A DNA stretch of 64,000 nucleotides from Chitinophaga japonensis. GTDB lineage: Bacteria; Bacteroidota; Bacteroidia; Chitinophagales; Chitinophagaceae. This document shows, piece by piece, positions 1-8,500 of the stretch. Positions within the stretch are counted from its first letter, which is position 1. The number at the start of each line of letters is the position of its first letter. The notes below the pieces were generated by a model. The model was not told the origin of the DNA. It saw only the letters and a program-made list of their open reading frames with translations, and ran no database searches. Made by a program: the position numbers and the translations under genes. The stretch lies in assembly GCF_007830125.1 (NCBI RefSeq), contig NZ_VLLG01000002.1:1868550-1932549 (forward strand), written 5' to 3'.

Positions 1-1571
1 TTGCCCCCTGTTACATGAAAATCGGAGAATGCGGCATGCTGGTTCACCCAAATCAGGCCTGTAAAATTGAAGGACACCGGGGTAAATACGCTGTTCATCT
101 CCTCCGCTATCTTTTCCTTCACAACCGGGTCTGTAGTATAAGCTGCACAGGTGATGGCCCCGTGCTGTTCCGCCATCTGCCTGGCCAGTTGTATGGAATG
201 GGCCGTGTTTTTTGTTTTTACCAGCAGGATCACCGGGCCGAACAGCTCCTTTTCATAAATATTGTGGTCTGCGCTGGTTACCTCCAGCACGGTAGGGGAG
301 CACATCCTGGCTTTGCTGAATTCTTCGTTGGGCACCGGTCCGCCCTGCAGCAGCACTTTGCCGCCCAGCCGGGCGGCATCCTGCGCCCGTTGCAGGGTCA
401 CATCATTCTGTACTGCGCCCAGGGTGCCGGCGCCCATCTTGGGATTGTTCACCAGGGCGGCGATCGCATCCCTGATCTGCTGGGCGGTTTCGTTAAAGCC
501 CAGGTTGCCGGCGGCAGTGGCAATGCCCTGTTCCGGTATAAAAAAGTTCTGTGGCGCCGTGCACATTTGCCCGGAATACAGGCATACGGCAAAGGCCAGG
601 TTCTGTACTACGGCATCTACGTCCTTTACGCTGTCCAGTATCACGGAATTAACACCCGCCTTTTCGGTGAAAACAGTTTTGCCCCGCAGGGATTCCACGT
701 AGTCGCCAAAACTGCTGCCGCCGGTATAGTCGATCAGCGTAATGCGCGGATGCTCGCACAGAGCGGTCGTAAGGGGCTGTGCGCTGCTGTCGGCCGCCAG
801 TTGGCACAGGTGCGGGTCAAAGCCGTTCTCATGCAGCACCTGTTGTATAGCGCTGATCACCAGGGCAATGGGGAGCACGGCTTTCGGGTGTGGCTTTACG
901 ATCACCGGGTTGCCGGTAACCAGGTCGGCATAAATGCCGGGCAGCGAATTCCATACCGGGAAGGTGGAGCAGCCTATTACCAGCCCGATGCCCCGGGGCA
1001 CTGCTTTAAAGGTTTTCTGCAATTGGAGGGTTACTTTGCCCATCGGTTTTTCCCAGCGCTGTTCCGCCGGGAACCGGTGCAGTTCTTCGTATCCCATGGC
1101 AATGGCTTCCAGCGCCCGGTCGTTGGCATGCGGCCCCGATGCCTGGAAGCTCATCATAAAGCTTTGCCCGGTGGTATGCATGGTTGCATATGCGATCTCG
1201 AAAAAAAGTCCTTTTACCCTTTCCAGGGTTTCTACCAGTATGTCCGCCCGGTTGGAAACGGGCGTATTGGCCCATTGCCTGCCGGCAGCGCCGGCCTGCG
1301 CCACCAGTTCCTCCACCGTAAAGGAGGGATAGGTAATGCCCAGGTTTTCCAGGGTGTAGGGAGATACTTCCTCCCCTACGCGCTCGTTGCTGCCGGTTTG
1401 CAGCAGGCGGTCAAAAGGTTGGTTCAGCAATTGCTGGTAGCTGGTCATGCCGCTGGCGGCGGCCGCTTCACCGTAAGCCTTGGGGTGCTCGGGGTACTGC
1501 GAGTAGAAGCGCCGTTCATGATTGGCTTTTACCGCGTTGTCGATCGTGTTTTGGTGTTTGGTTGCAAGCAT
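1..1571 (-). CDS. paaN: PaaN-type aldehyde dehydrogenase (phenylacetate pathway), 3' end cut by window
   Basis: The minus-strand reading frame is open from an ATG at 1571 to the window edge (523 codons); the end of the protein lies outside. The N-terminus carries the pattern seen in PaaN proteins (RRFYSQYPEHPKAYGE, then EEVSPYTLENLGITYP), and the last visible residues (VNQHAAFSDFHVTGG) match the conserved C-terminal region of that family, so only a few tens of residues are missing. PaaN is an aldehyde dehydrogenase-superfamily enzyme associated with ring-cleaved phenylacetyl-CoA intermediates. No other paa gene is visible here, so the pathway role is inferred from family resemblance. The long plus-strand open frame across the same DNA is a shadow. 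Confidence 0.8.
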   Translation of the reverse strand, partial: MLATKHQNTIDNAVKANHERRFYSQYPEHPKAYGEAAAASGMTSYQQLLNQPFDRLLQTGSNERVGEEVSPYTLENLGITYPSFTVEELVAQAGAAGRQWANTPVSNRADILVETLERVKGLFFEIAYATMHTTGQSFMMSFQASGPHANDRALEAIAMGYEELHRFPAEQRWEKPMGKVTLQLQKTFKAVPRGIGLVIGCSTFPVWNSLPGIYADLVTGNPVIVKPHPKAVLPIALVISAIQQVLHENGFDPHLCQLAADSSAQPLTTALCEHPRITLIDYTGGSSFGDYVESLRGKTVFTEKAGVNSVILDSVKDVDAVVQNLAFAVCLYSGQMCTAPQNFFIPEQGIATAAGNLGFNETAQQIRDAIAALVNNPKMGAGTLGAVQNDVTLQRAQDAARLGGKVLLQGGPVPNEEFSKARMCSPTVLEVTSADHNIYEKELFGPVILLVKTKNTAHSIQLARQMAEQHGAITCAAYTTDPVVKEKIAEEMNSVFTPVSFNFTGLIWVNQHAAFSDFHVTGG

Positions 1572-1576
1572 ATAAG

Positions 1577-1603
1577 TAATTAATAATTAACAATTAATAA
1601 TTA
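1577..1603. repeat. AATTAATAATTA direct repeat
   Basis: The 12-mer AATTAATAATTA occurs at 1578-1589 and 1592-1603, immediately upstream of the paaN start. It is one of many short-word repeats found between genes in this window. Confidence 0.6.
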
Positions 1604-1620
1604 GAGAACGTGGAACCGGT

Positions 1621-1676
1621 AGCACTTGTACTTGCATTCATCTGTGTATCTGCATATCCGCAGACCTGCACATTTA
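1621..1676. repeat. ATGTGCAG/ATGCAGAT word repeat at the end of the TPR gene
   Basis: On the minus strand the DNA after the TPR stop codon reads as variations on AATGTGCAG, ATATGCAGAT and ACAGATG. The stop codon itself begins the first word. Related AATGTGC words recur at 2787, 4171, 8270 and 23855. Confidence 0.5.
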
Positions 1677-2753
1677 TCTGTTCAGCGTAAATCTGCCGTC
1701 ATTGTAATATTCATCAGGGCGAAGTTTAAATGGATGATTGCGCTGGTATTGCATGAACTTATCGTATTCTGATTTATGCAGGTTGGTCCAGGCGCGATAG
1801 GCGGACTGGCTGGCCACCGGGCCAAACAGCCATTGGTTATAGGCCTCGAACATCCCTTCCTTCAGGAGTTTCTGCTGCAGATCAAATAACGCGAACGGGT
1901 ATTTTAAACCATAAAAATTATACCAGTCCAGCAGGAACCGGGTGCGCAGCATGATGAGCGCCTCCGGGTCAATGCCGCTGCTGATAACGCCGGTTTGTTT
2001 GGCCATCAGTTGCCGGTACACATTTACAAAGTCGCTGTTATTCCTGTTGCGTTTGCTTTTTTTGTCGTCCATGTCGGGCAGCGGCATGCTCAGCATGGAG
2101 GGATCGTTGAACAGCTTTTTATAGGATTCTATCAGTATATCCCTTATCTCCGCGGTGCGGGTAGTATAGCTTTCCAGGTTCACGAATATCTCCCCGTACA
2201 GGATAGCCCATACCGGGTCTTTGGAATAATAGTAGGTGCGGGCGGCATTGTAATAGTTGCCGGGAAAATTAGGATCTTTTTCTATCCCTTTCAGCCAGTT
2301 GTTCAGGGCGCCGTCATACATTTTCAGCGTCATCAGCAACTGCCCGTTGTCGTTGTACAGCGCCCCGCTTTCCGGGAACTTGCGGATACCTTTGTCATAC
2401 AGCTTCTGCGCGCCTTTCCACTCCTGCCGGGCCTGGTAAATATTGCCGGCTATCTGGTACATCTGCGGGTCCACGTCCTTCTCATCCAGCAGGGGGTCAA
2501 TAATGCTTTTGGCCTTGCCCATTTCTCCCCGCAGGTAGTAGGCAAACCCCAGTTGCTTCCGGAATTGTATATTGTCCGGCTCCAGTTGCAGCGCCTGGTT
2601 CAGCACCAGGATGGCATTGGCATAATCGCCGGTGCGGATGAAGTTCTGCGCCGTGCTGTACAGCTCATTGGCCTCCTGCGCCCATGCTGCCTGGCTGAGT
2701 AATAATAATCCACTTATTAGGAATTTTTTCAATAAAGGGAACCTCCTGTACAT
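1674..2753 (-). CDS. Secreted tetratricopeptide-repeat protein
   Basis: This 359-residue protein starts with a signal peptide (basic MYRRFPLLKK, a hydrophobic stretch, cleavage near AWA-Q at about residue 26). At least four TPR-like helical pairs follow (about residues 28-190), recognisable by patterns such as GDYANAILVLNQALQLEPDN. The C-terminal half has no motif I recognise. TPR modules are protein-interaction scaffolds, and a periplasmic or outer-membrane location is inferred. It stands alone between DUF1015 and paaN on the same strand, and the DNA after its stop is a word repeat. No specific partner can be named. Confidence 0.75.
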   Translation of the reverse strand: MYRRFPLLKKFLISGLLLLSQAAWAQEANELYSTAQNFIRTGDYANAILVLNQALQLEPDNIQFRKQLGFAYYLRGEMGKAKSIIDPLLDEKDVDPQMYQIAGNIYQARQEWKGAQKLYDKGIRKFPESGALYNDNGQLLMTLKMYDGALNNWLKGIEKDPNFPGNYYNAARTYYYSKDPVWAILYGEIFVNLESYTTRTAEIRDILIESYKKLFNDPSMLSMPLPDMDDKKSKRNRNNSDFVNVYRQLMAKQTGVISSGIDPEALIMLRTRFLLDWYNFYGLKYPFALFDLQQKLLKEGMFEAYNQWLFGPVASQSAYRAWTNLHKSEYDKFMQYQRNHPFKLRPDEYYNDGRFTLNR

Positions 2754-2786
2754 GCCTGTCTTTGCGTTTGTTGTAAAAGTAAAGAA

Positions 2787-2809
2787 AATGTGGTAATGTG
2801 CTGATGAGG
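2787..2809. repeat. AATGTG word repeat upstream of the TPR gene
   Basis: The stretch holds AATGTGGT followed by AATGTGCTGATGAGG, a short member of the AATGTGCTGATG word family. Confidence 0.4.
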
Positions 2810-2890
2810 GAATGGCAGTTAAATAAAACAGGTCCCGGGATATTCCAGGGACCTGCTGTTGCTGAAAATATGGTTATTTACCGGCGATTA

Positions 2891-4135
2891 TCAAATGGTT
2901 TGCGTGATCAGCCCGTCCCGCAGCTTGGGTTCAAACCAGGTGGACTTGGGCGGCATTACATTCCCGCTGTCCGCAATGTCAAACAGTTGCTGGATGGTAA
3001 CGGGGTACAGGGCAAAGGCCACTTTCATTTCCCCGCTGTCCACGCGCCGGGCCAGCTCTTCCAGGCCGCGGATACCGCCTACAAAATCAATGCGCTTGTC
3101 CGTGCGCGGGTCCTGGATGCCCAGCAGTTTGTCCAGCACGTTGTGCTGCAGGATGGTCACGTCCAGTATGCCGATCGGGTCCGTGGTGTAGGTGCCTTCC
3201 CGGGCTACCAGCCGGTACCAGTTGCCTTCCAGGTACATGCTGAATTCGTGCAGCATGGCCGGCTTTTGCGGCACATGGCCTACGTTCTCCACCGTAAAGT
3301 CATACTCCAGGCGGGAGAGCAGGTCTGCGGCGGAATGCCCGTTCAGGTCCTTTACCAGGCGGTTATAGTCCAGTATGGCCAGTTGGCTGGCAGGGAAGAT
3401 GGTGGTCAGGAAAAAATTCACCGGGTCCTCTCCGGACTTTATCAGTTGCTTTTCGGCAAATTCTTTCTGCACCAGGGAAGCCGATGCGGCGCGGTGGTGG
3501 CCATCGGCAATATAGGTATGCGGCACTTTTTCCGCAAAAAGGCTGGTGATCTGTTTTACGGCGGCAGGGTCAGACACTACCCATACGGTATGCTGTATGC
3601 CGTCGTCCGCCGTAAAATCGTAGGCGGGGGCATGCTGCTGCTGCCAGTGATCTATCAGCACATTCAGCTCCGGTACGTCTGTATAAGCCAGGAACACGTT
3701 GCCGGTCTGGGCGCGGGTAGCCTTGATATGGTTGATCCGGTCCTGTTCTTTCTCCGGCCGGGTAAACTCATGCTTTTTAATAATGCCGTTGTTGTAGTCG
3801 GCCACGGAGGAGGCGCATACCAGGCCCGTCTGGGCGCGCCCGTCCATCACCAGCTTATAGATGTAGTAGCAGGGCTGCTCATCCTGGAACAGCACGCCCT
3901 CCTTCACAAAGCGCTGCAGGTTCTCCGCAGCTTTGTCATACACGGCCTGGCTATGGATATCCGTACCGTCCGGCAGGTCTATTTCCGATTTTGAAACATG
4001 ATAGTAAGCGTATGGATTGCCCGCTGCCGCTACCTTTGCTTCCGCAGAGCTAAGCACGTCATAGGGCTTTGCAGCCACGCGGGCCGCTAACCCGGCTTCG
4101 GGTCTTAATCCTTTGAACGGTCTGATAATTGCCAT
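2891..4135 (-). CDS. DUF1015 family protein, near serC
   Basis: This 414-residue protein matches the DUF1015 family, with the N-terminal PFKGLRP...AKPYDVL pattern, the central EFTRPEKEQDRINHIKATRAQTG block (residues 123-145, part quoted) and a DGHHR motif at 211-215. No signal peptide is present, so it is cytoplasmic. In Bacteroidota this family is often found near serine-biosynthesis genes, and here serC lies upstream on the same strand. A terminator at 4204-4242 and a possible own promoter box at 4158-4165 suggest it is transcribed separately. The DGHHR motif recalls the G-x-H-R signature of ParB/sulfiredoxin-like folds, which include free serine kinases; that link is my hypothesis. Confidence 0.8.
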   Translation of the reverse strand: MAIIRPFKGLRPEAGLAARVAAKPYDVLSSAEAKVAAAGNPYAYYHVSKSEIDLPDGTDIHSQAVYDKAAENLQRFVKEGVLFQDEQPCYYIYKLVMDGRAQTGLVCASSVADYNNGIIKKHEFTRPEKEQDRINHIKATRAQTGNVFLAYTDVPELNVLIDHWQQQHAPAYDFTADDGIQHTVWVVSDPAAVKQITSLFAEKVPHTYIADGHHRAASASLVQKEFAEKQLIKSGEDPVNFFLTTIFPASQLAILDYNRLVKDLNGHSAADLLSRLEYDFTVENVGHVPQKPAMLHEFSMYLEGNWYRLVAREGTYTTDPIGILDVTILQHNVLDKLLGIQDPRTDKRIDFVGGIRGLEELARRVDSGEMKVAFALYPVTIQQLFDIADSGNVMPPKSTWFEPKLRDGLITQTI

Positions 4136-4157
4136 GGTTGTCAGGTTGTTGAAGGGG

Positions 4158-4165
4158 CAAAAATA
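4158..4165 (-). promoter_or_regulatory. Possible -7 promoter box (TATTTTTG) for the DUF1015 gene
   Basis: Read on the minus strand this is TATTTTTG, fitting TAnnTTTG, 22 bases upstream of the start codon. No TTG -33 element at the usual distance is seen. Confidence 0.35.
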
Positions 4166-4170
4166 ATAAT

Positions 4171-4201
4171 AATGTGCTGATATGCTAGTGCGGGTATGCC
4201 C
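4171..4201. repeat. AATGTGCTGATATGC word repeat
   Basis: The DNA runs AATGTGCTGATATGCTAGTG and onward with GGGTATGCCC, the same word family as at 8270 and 23855. It lies between the serC terminator and the DUF1015 start. Confidence 0.45.
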
Positions 4202-4203
4202 AT

Positions 4204-4242
4204 AAAAAAAGTCCCGTTCGCCGGCAAAACGAAACGGGACTT
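4204..4242 (-). terminator. Rho-independent terminator after serC
   Basis: On the minus strand the arm AAGTCCCGTT pairs with AACGGGACTT, which runs into a tract of seven T. It lies 54 bases after the serC stop codon. Confidence 0.85.
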
Positions 4243-4295
4243 ACATCTATAGTGGTTAATCAACATGACATTGTCATCCGCACGGTAGCATATTG

Positions 4296-5366
4296 TTATG
4301 CTTTCTTCAGGCTGAAGTACTTCATGGCTTCTACCATTACTTCCACGCTCTCATACGGCAGGGCATTGTACAGCGATGCGCGGAACCCGCCTACGCTGCG
4401 GTGCCCTTTGATCCCCACAATATCTTCCTTCTTGCAGAACTTCAGGAACTCTTCTTCCAGCTCCGGTTTGTCCATAATAAAGCACACGTTCATACGGCTG
4501 CGGTCTTCTTTTACCACGGTGCCGCGGAACAGGGGGTTATTGTCTATTTCACTATACAGCAGGGAGGCTTTCTTCTCATTGATCTTTTCAATAGCCGCTA
4601 CGCCACCCTGCTCTTTCAGCCAGCGCAGGGTAAGCATGGATATATAAACGGCAAATACGGGCGGGGTATTGAACATGGAACCGTTCTCGATATGTACCTT
4701 GTAATCAAGTATGGTAGGGATCTTGCGCGTTACCTTTCCCAGCGCGCTTTTACGTACGGCCACCATGCAGGCGCCTGCGGCGCCCATGTTCTTCTGCACG
4801 CCGGCATAGATGAGCGAGAACCGGTTAAAGTCCATCTGCCTGCTGAGAATATCACTGCTCATATCGGCCACTATCGGTATATCGGTTACCGGTATGGTCT
4901 GCCACTGGGTACCGTAAATGGTATTGTTAGTGGTAATGTGCAGGTACTTGGATTGGGGCGGAATAGTAAATTGTTTGGGGATGTGGTTATAATTGCTTTC
5001 GCGGGAGCTGGCCACCACGTCTACATACCCGAAGTTCTTGGCTTCTTTGATGGCTTTGTAAGACCAAACACCTGTATCCACGTAACCAGCCGTTTCTCCG
5101 TTCTCCAGCAGGTTCATGGCAGACTGCATGAACTGCGTGCTGGCGCCACCGTGCAGATACAACACCTCGAAGTCGTCTTCCAGTTGCATCAGCTCCCTGA
5201 CCAGGCTGCGGGCCTCGTCCATCACGTTCATGAACAGTTCTGTTCTGTGACCAATCTCCAATATTGACATACCCGATCCCTCAAAATCAATCAACGCTTT
5301 GCTGGCTTTGTATAATACCTCGTTTGGTAATATAGAAGGCCCTGCGTTAAAATTGTGCACCTTCAT
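4296..5366 (-). CDS. serC: Phosphoserine aminotransferase
   Basis: This enzyme converts 3-phosphohydroxypyruvate and glutamate to phosphoserine and 2-oxoglutarate, using PLP, in serine biosynthesis. The N-terminal HNFNAGPSILP block is typical of SerC, and SLIYAGVQKNMGAAG contains the lysine expected to bind PLP. With the ATG at 5366 the length is 356 residues, as usual for Bacteroidota. A longer frame opens 39 bases upstream at a GTG, but its extra residues do not look like SerC. A terminator follows. SerA and SerB are not nearby. Confidence 0.95.
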   Translation of the reverse strand: MKVHNFNAGPSILPNEVLYKASKALIDFEGSGMSILEIGHRTELFMNVMDEARSLVRELMQLEDDFEVLYLHGGASTQFMQSAMNLLENGETAGYVDTGVWSYKAIKEAKNFGYVDVVASSRESNYNHIPKQFTIPPQSKYLHITTNNTIYGTQWQTIPVTDIPIVADMSSDILSRQMDFNRFSLIYAGVQKNMGAAGACMVAVRKSALGKVTRKIPTILDYKVHIENGSMFNTPPVFAVYISMLTLRWLKEQGGVAAIEKINEKKASLLYSEIDNNPLFRGTVVKEDRSRMNVCFIMDKPELEEEFLKFCKKEDIVGIKGHRSVGGFRASLYNALPYESVEVMVEAMKYFSLKKA

Positions 5367-5558
5367 GTTGCGATCCAGATTAAATACATTATTAGCTTTT
5401 TCCACTTTGTTTGGTTTTTCTAAGGAACGGATAAAAAAAGTAAGGTGTTTTCAAATAACCAGTAAGTTGCGTGGCGTAGGATAAAGGTTAAAAAGATAGT
5501 GGCAACAAAGATATTCAACTTTTTGTAAAAACCCGCTTTTAATTTTGTTATGCTAATG

Positions 5559-6521
5559 TTAGCGGCAGGCGTCCCCTTTTCCTTGCCAGGCACGGTCTAG
5601 CTGCCTGAACTGTTGCAGTTGCTCCGGGGAGAACGCTTTGCCGGCCAGGGCTTGCAGCGGCGGCTGCCCGGCGTTTACCCATGCCGTATACCAGTAGCTG
5701 GCAATAGCCTGCATGGCGCCCCGCATGCGGCGCTCCACCATGTCGCCCATCAGCCGGTGATAGGCCAGCGCATAGGCGCTGGAGTAGTTCCTGACCAGCA
5801 CCCCGTTCCGTTGCTCATACGCATAGCGCTGCGCTGCCGGGAAACGCCGGCTCAACGCCTTTTCCAGCCGCAGCACGGTATCCGCCGCCACGGCGCTGGC
5901 AACAACAATGTCCCAGGTAAAGGCCTGCACATCCGCAATGTAGGTGGCTTTGCCCGCCAGGTAATTAAACGCTTTGTCCGCCACCAGCTCCGGTATGCGG
6001 GATTCCCACAGGCCATGAATGCCATGCTGGTTGCTTAGCTGCCCGTTGTGGTTGGAGCAGGCGTGCAGCGGCACATGGGCATCGGCTACGTAATGTCCCA
6101 GTTCTGCGGAGAGCTGCAGGATACGGGCCTTGTTCCCTTCCTCAAACGCCCGGGTAAGGCGGGCCAGCATACGGGGAATGTGCCAGGGCAGGATGCCGTG
6201 CTGCTGCAGGGTATCGGCGCCGTACCTGGCCACCGCCTCCTGCCAGGAGCGCGGCAGGCTGTCAAAGGGCGGCGGGCCGTAAAGGTCAATATCAATGTAG
6301 TGCCGTGGGGCTTCAGTCGGCACGGCATACCTTCGCTTATCCGGGTCCACGGCATGCCGGGTGATGAACTCCAGGTAAGGCTTGTACAGCACCATCATTT
6401 CCGGGGGCAGCGAAAATACGGCCAGCCGGTTGATACGCTGGTGGGCAAAAAATCCCCAGCTATGGAGCCGGAAAGGGGACAACAGGCACAGCAATAATGC
6501 CGGTAGCAGACATACGCGCAT
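5559..6521 (-). CDS. Secreted S1/P1-nuclease-like / zinc-dependent phospholipase C superfamily protein
   Basis: From the ATG at 6521 the product is 320 residues with a signal peptide (MRVCLLPALLLCLLSPFRLHS). The mature chain begins WGFFAHQRINRLA, as in the S1/P1 nuclease superfamily where the N-terminal Trp and an early His bind zinc. Further likely zinc ligands are in HYIDIDLYG and in LGHYVADAHVPLHACSNHNG. Members cleave nucleic acids or phospholipids outside the cytoplasm; which substrate applies cannot be told from sequence. The open frame continues 71 codons upstream, but that part has no signal-peptide logic and is probably not translated. Confidence 0.75.
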   Translation of the reverse strand: MRVCLLPALLLCLLSPFRLHSWGFFAHQRINRLAVFSLPPEMMVLYKPYLEFITRHAVDPDKRRYAVPTEAPRHYIDIDLYGPPPFDSLPRSWQEAVARYGADTLQQHGILPWHIPRMLARLTRAFEEGNKARILQLSAELGHYVADAHVPLHACSNHNGQLSNQHGIHGLWESRIPELVADKAFNYLAGKATYIADVQAFTWDIVVASAVAADTVLRLEKALSRRFPAAQRYAYEQRNGVLVRNYSSAYALAYHRLMGDMVERRMRGAMQAIASYWYTAWVNAGQPPLQALAGKAFSPEQLQQFRQLDRAWQGKGDACR

Positions 6522-6776
6522 ACAGATAAACAGGTTGTATAAAGTCAAAAAAAGGGGAGAGAAAGAAAAATTGCAGCCCGCTAATTTATGTAAAAAGGGG
6601 GAAACAGCGCGCAGGGGATGTGCGTTTGTTAATGTATGGTTAAAGCGATGACAGATAGCGGGAGCGTGCGTTACTTTTAATAACAGATACCCCATTATGG
6701 GCAAAAGCAGCAGTACTATCAAAATCCAATGCAATGCCTATGGTGTATGGAACCAACTAATGTTATGGAAACAATT

Positions 6777-7607
6777 ATGACTATTCCAGTTAACGGGGTG
6801 CCCATATTCGCGCGTCACGCCGGGCAATCCCGGAAAGCGATCATTTTCATTCACGGCGGCCTGCAAAGTTCGGCTGTGTGGGACCAGCAGTTGAACGACG
6901 AGCTGCTGCTGGAGCAATTCAGCCTGGTAGCGCTGGACCTGCCGGGGCATGGCCGTTCCGGCCGCTCCGCCGAGCCGGAAAAGGACTACAGCCTGCAGGG
7001 CATGGCCCGGCAACTGGCGGCCTGCATCAATGACATGTCCTGGGAGCAATACCTGCTGGTGGGACTTTCATCCGGCACCAACCTTGTGAGCGAAGCATTA
7101 CCGCTGCTGTCCGTTCCTCCCAAGGGCCTCTTCTTTGCCGGCGCCTCCATTGCCGGCCGGCAAATCCCGCTCCATGCGCTACTGCTGTCATCCCCGTACA
7201 AGCAGGTGCTGGCAGCCACGCCGCCTTCGGAGGCAGCGCTCACCGCTTACAGCAAAAGCCTGGTGTACCAGGCGTCCGACCAGTTCATTGCCGGCTTTAA
7301 GCAGTATTATTATGATACGGACCCCGGTTTCCGGACCGTGTTCGGGCAATACCTGGAAGACGGTCACCCGGGGGAGCATGATCATATCGACGGGATCGTG
7401 CAAAGCCAGTTACCGGTAGGCTTTGTAATGGGGCAACAGGAAACGGTGATCAGGAGCAATTACCTGGACGGGATACCCTTTCAGCGTAAGTGGAAGGATA
7501 CGGTGTTCAAAGTGCCGGCTGCCGGCCACCTGGTGAACTGTGACCAACCACAGATATTTAACCACCTGCTGCTGCAGTTTGCAGACGAAATTTTAAATAA
7601 AAAATAA
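6777..7607 (+). CDS. Alpha/beta-fold hydrolase
   Basis: The protein has the alpha/beta-hydrolase layout: an oxyanion HGG motif (FIHGGLQSS), LDLPGHGRSG, the nucleophile elbow GLSSG and a C-terminal histidine in AAGHLVNCDQP. Substrate is unknown. The start is uncertain: in-frame ATGs lie at 6729, 6747, 6765 and 6777, and I choose 6777 because the homologous region begins directly after it (MTIPVNGVPIFARHAG). It is cytoplasmic, with no signal peptide, and converges with the DUF502 gene 20 bases downstream. Confidence 0.75.
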   Translation: MTIPVNGVPIFARHAGQSRKAIIFIHGGLQSSAVWDQQLNDELLLEQFSLVALDLPGHGRSGRSAEPEKDYSLQGMARQLAACINDMSWEQYLLVGLSSGTNLVSEALPLLSVPPKGLFFAGASIAGRQIPLHALLLSSPYKQVLAATPPSEAALTAYSKSLVYQASDQFIAGFKQYYYDTDPGFRTVFGQYLEDGHPGEHDHIDGIVQSQLPVGFVMGQQETVIRSNYLDGIPFQRKWKDTVFKVPAAGHLVNCDQPQIFNHLLLQFADEILNKK

Positions 7608-7622
7608 AAAAGGAATTTTTTT

Positions 7623-7648
7623 CTTTTTTACTTTTCACTTTTTACTTC
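7623..7648. repeat. ACTTTTCACTTTTTACTTC word repeat overlapping a gene end
   Basis: Variations of ACTTTT are repeated between the hydrolase and DUF502 genes. On the minus strand the last codons of DUF502 (K-S-E-K-stop) are written as AAAAGTGAAAAGTAA, so the repeat begins inside the coding sequence. Confidence 0.6.
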
Positions 7649-8263
7649 TATTCCAATGTTCGTCACCCCGCCGCTCACGGCAAACTTCATGGCTTCGCCG
7701 GCGGAGATGTGGCTCAGCGGTTTCACCCGCTCCTTGGGTACCATGAACACTTTGCCGGTAATGGCATAGGCGTGCGGCACGTATACGGCCATATAGCCTT
7801 CCAGCCCCAGGTGGCTCACGTCTGCCTGGGTAATGAATCCCATTTCCCATACGTCTATCCCGTATAGCTGCACCAGCACGGGATGATCAAATTTTTTCTT
7901 TTCCCCGACAAATGCGTCAAACACATCTTTCACCGAAGTATAGATGTACTTGATAAAGGGCGTGCGCTCCAGTAAATGGTCAAACAGGTCAAAAATGCGG
8001 CCTACAATGAAGGAGGAGCTGAGGTACCCTACTGCAATGATCAGCAGCAGCACCAGGATGAAGCCTACCCCTTTGTAACGCAGGTATTTCAGTATAAAAG
8101 TGTCCTCCGGTATCAGCGAAGTGGGTACCAGGTTGTCTATGGTAATAAAAGCCCAGTAAATGGTGAAGGCGGTAATGCCAATGGGCGCCAGTATCAGCAG
8201 CCCCTGGAAAAAGTACCGTAATACGCGGGCGGCCATGGCTTTCAATTGCAATTTGGGAGACAT
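7628..8263 (-). CDS. DUF502 family membrane protein
   Basis: This 211-residue protein has two transmembrane segments (about residues 18-38 and 66-92) and the DUF502 pattern: RYFFQGLLILAPIGIT near the N-terminus, then LLERTPFIKYIYTSVKDV and later VYVPHAYAITGKVFMVPKE. The family is widespread in bacteria and its function is not established. The last residues VKSEK are encoded by intergenic-type repeat DNA and may vary between strains. Confidence 0.85.
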   Translation of the reverse strand: MSPKLQLKAMAARVLRYFFQGLLILAPIGITAFTIYWAFITIDNLVPTSLIPEDTFILKYLRYKGVGFILVLLLIIAVGYLSSSFIVGRIFDLFDHLLERTPFIKYIYTSVKDVFDAFVGEKKKFDHPVLVQLYGIDVWEMGFITQADVSHLGLEGYMAVYVPHAYAITGKVFMVPKERVKPLSHISAGEAMKFAVSGGVTNIGIEVKSEK

Positions 8264-8269
8264 AAGTTT

Positions 8270-8305
8270 AATGTGCTAATGTGCAGATATGCGAATGTGC
8301 GAATG
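8270..8305. repeat. AATGTGC word repeat between DUF502 and tetR
   Basis: Four near-copies follow each other: AATGTGCT, AATGTGCAG, ATATGCG and AATGTGCG. The stretch begins 7 bases upstream of the DUF502 start codon in a divergent gene gap. Confidence 0.6.
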
Positions 8306-8425
8306 ATTGATCGGATTGAGGAGCAAAATTACCCACATTATTCCAATTATTTCTTTCTATCCGTTTGTATGGCCGTATTTCTGCCGCATCCGCCCATTGA
8401 TTTTGTTTTTTTCTTATGGAAACTT

Positions 8426-8454
8426 TTGTAGTTTAAAAAGTTTCCCTAGTTTTG
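8426..8454 (+). promoter_or_regulatory. Bacteroidetes-type promoter of the efflux operon
   Basis: TTG at 8426-8428 and TAGTTTTG at 8447-8454 are separated by 18 bases, close to the Bacteroidetes sigma-A consensus. Transcription would start near 8461, about 40 bases before the tetR ATG. Confidence 0.6.
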
Positions 8455-8500
8455 TCCAGGCATTTGCAAAATCTGTTATTTGAAAGCATAGCATTCTGAC

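Noticed and set aside
15..1583. A 522-codon plus-strand open frame
   Set aside because: It covers the paaN gene on the opposite strand, whose product matches the family from end to end; the plus-strand product has no recognisable features.
5367..5405. Upstream GTG start for serC
   Set aside because: It would add 13 residues unlike SerC proteins; the ATG at 5366 begins the conserved HNFNAGPS region.
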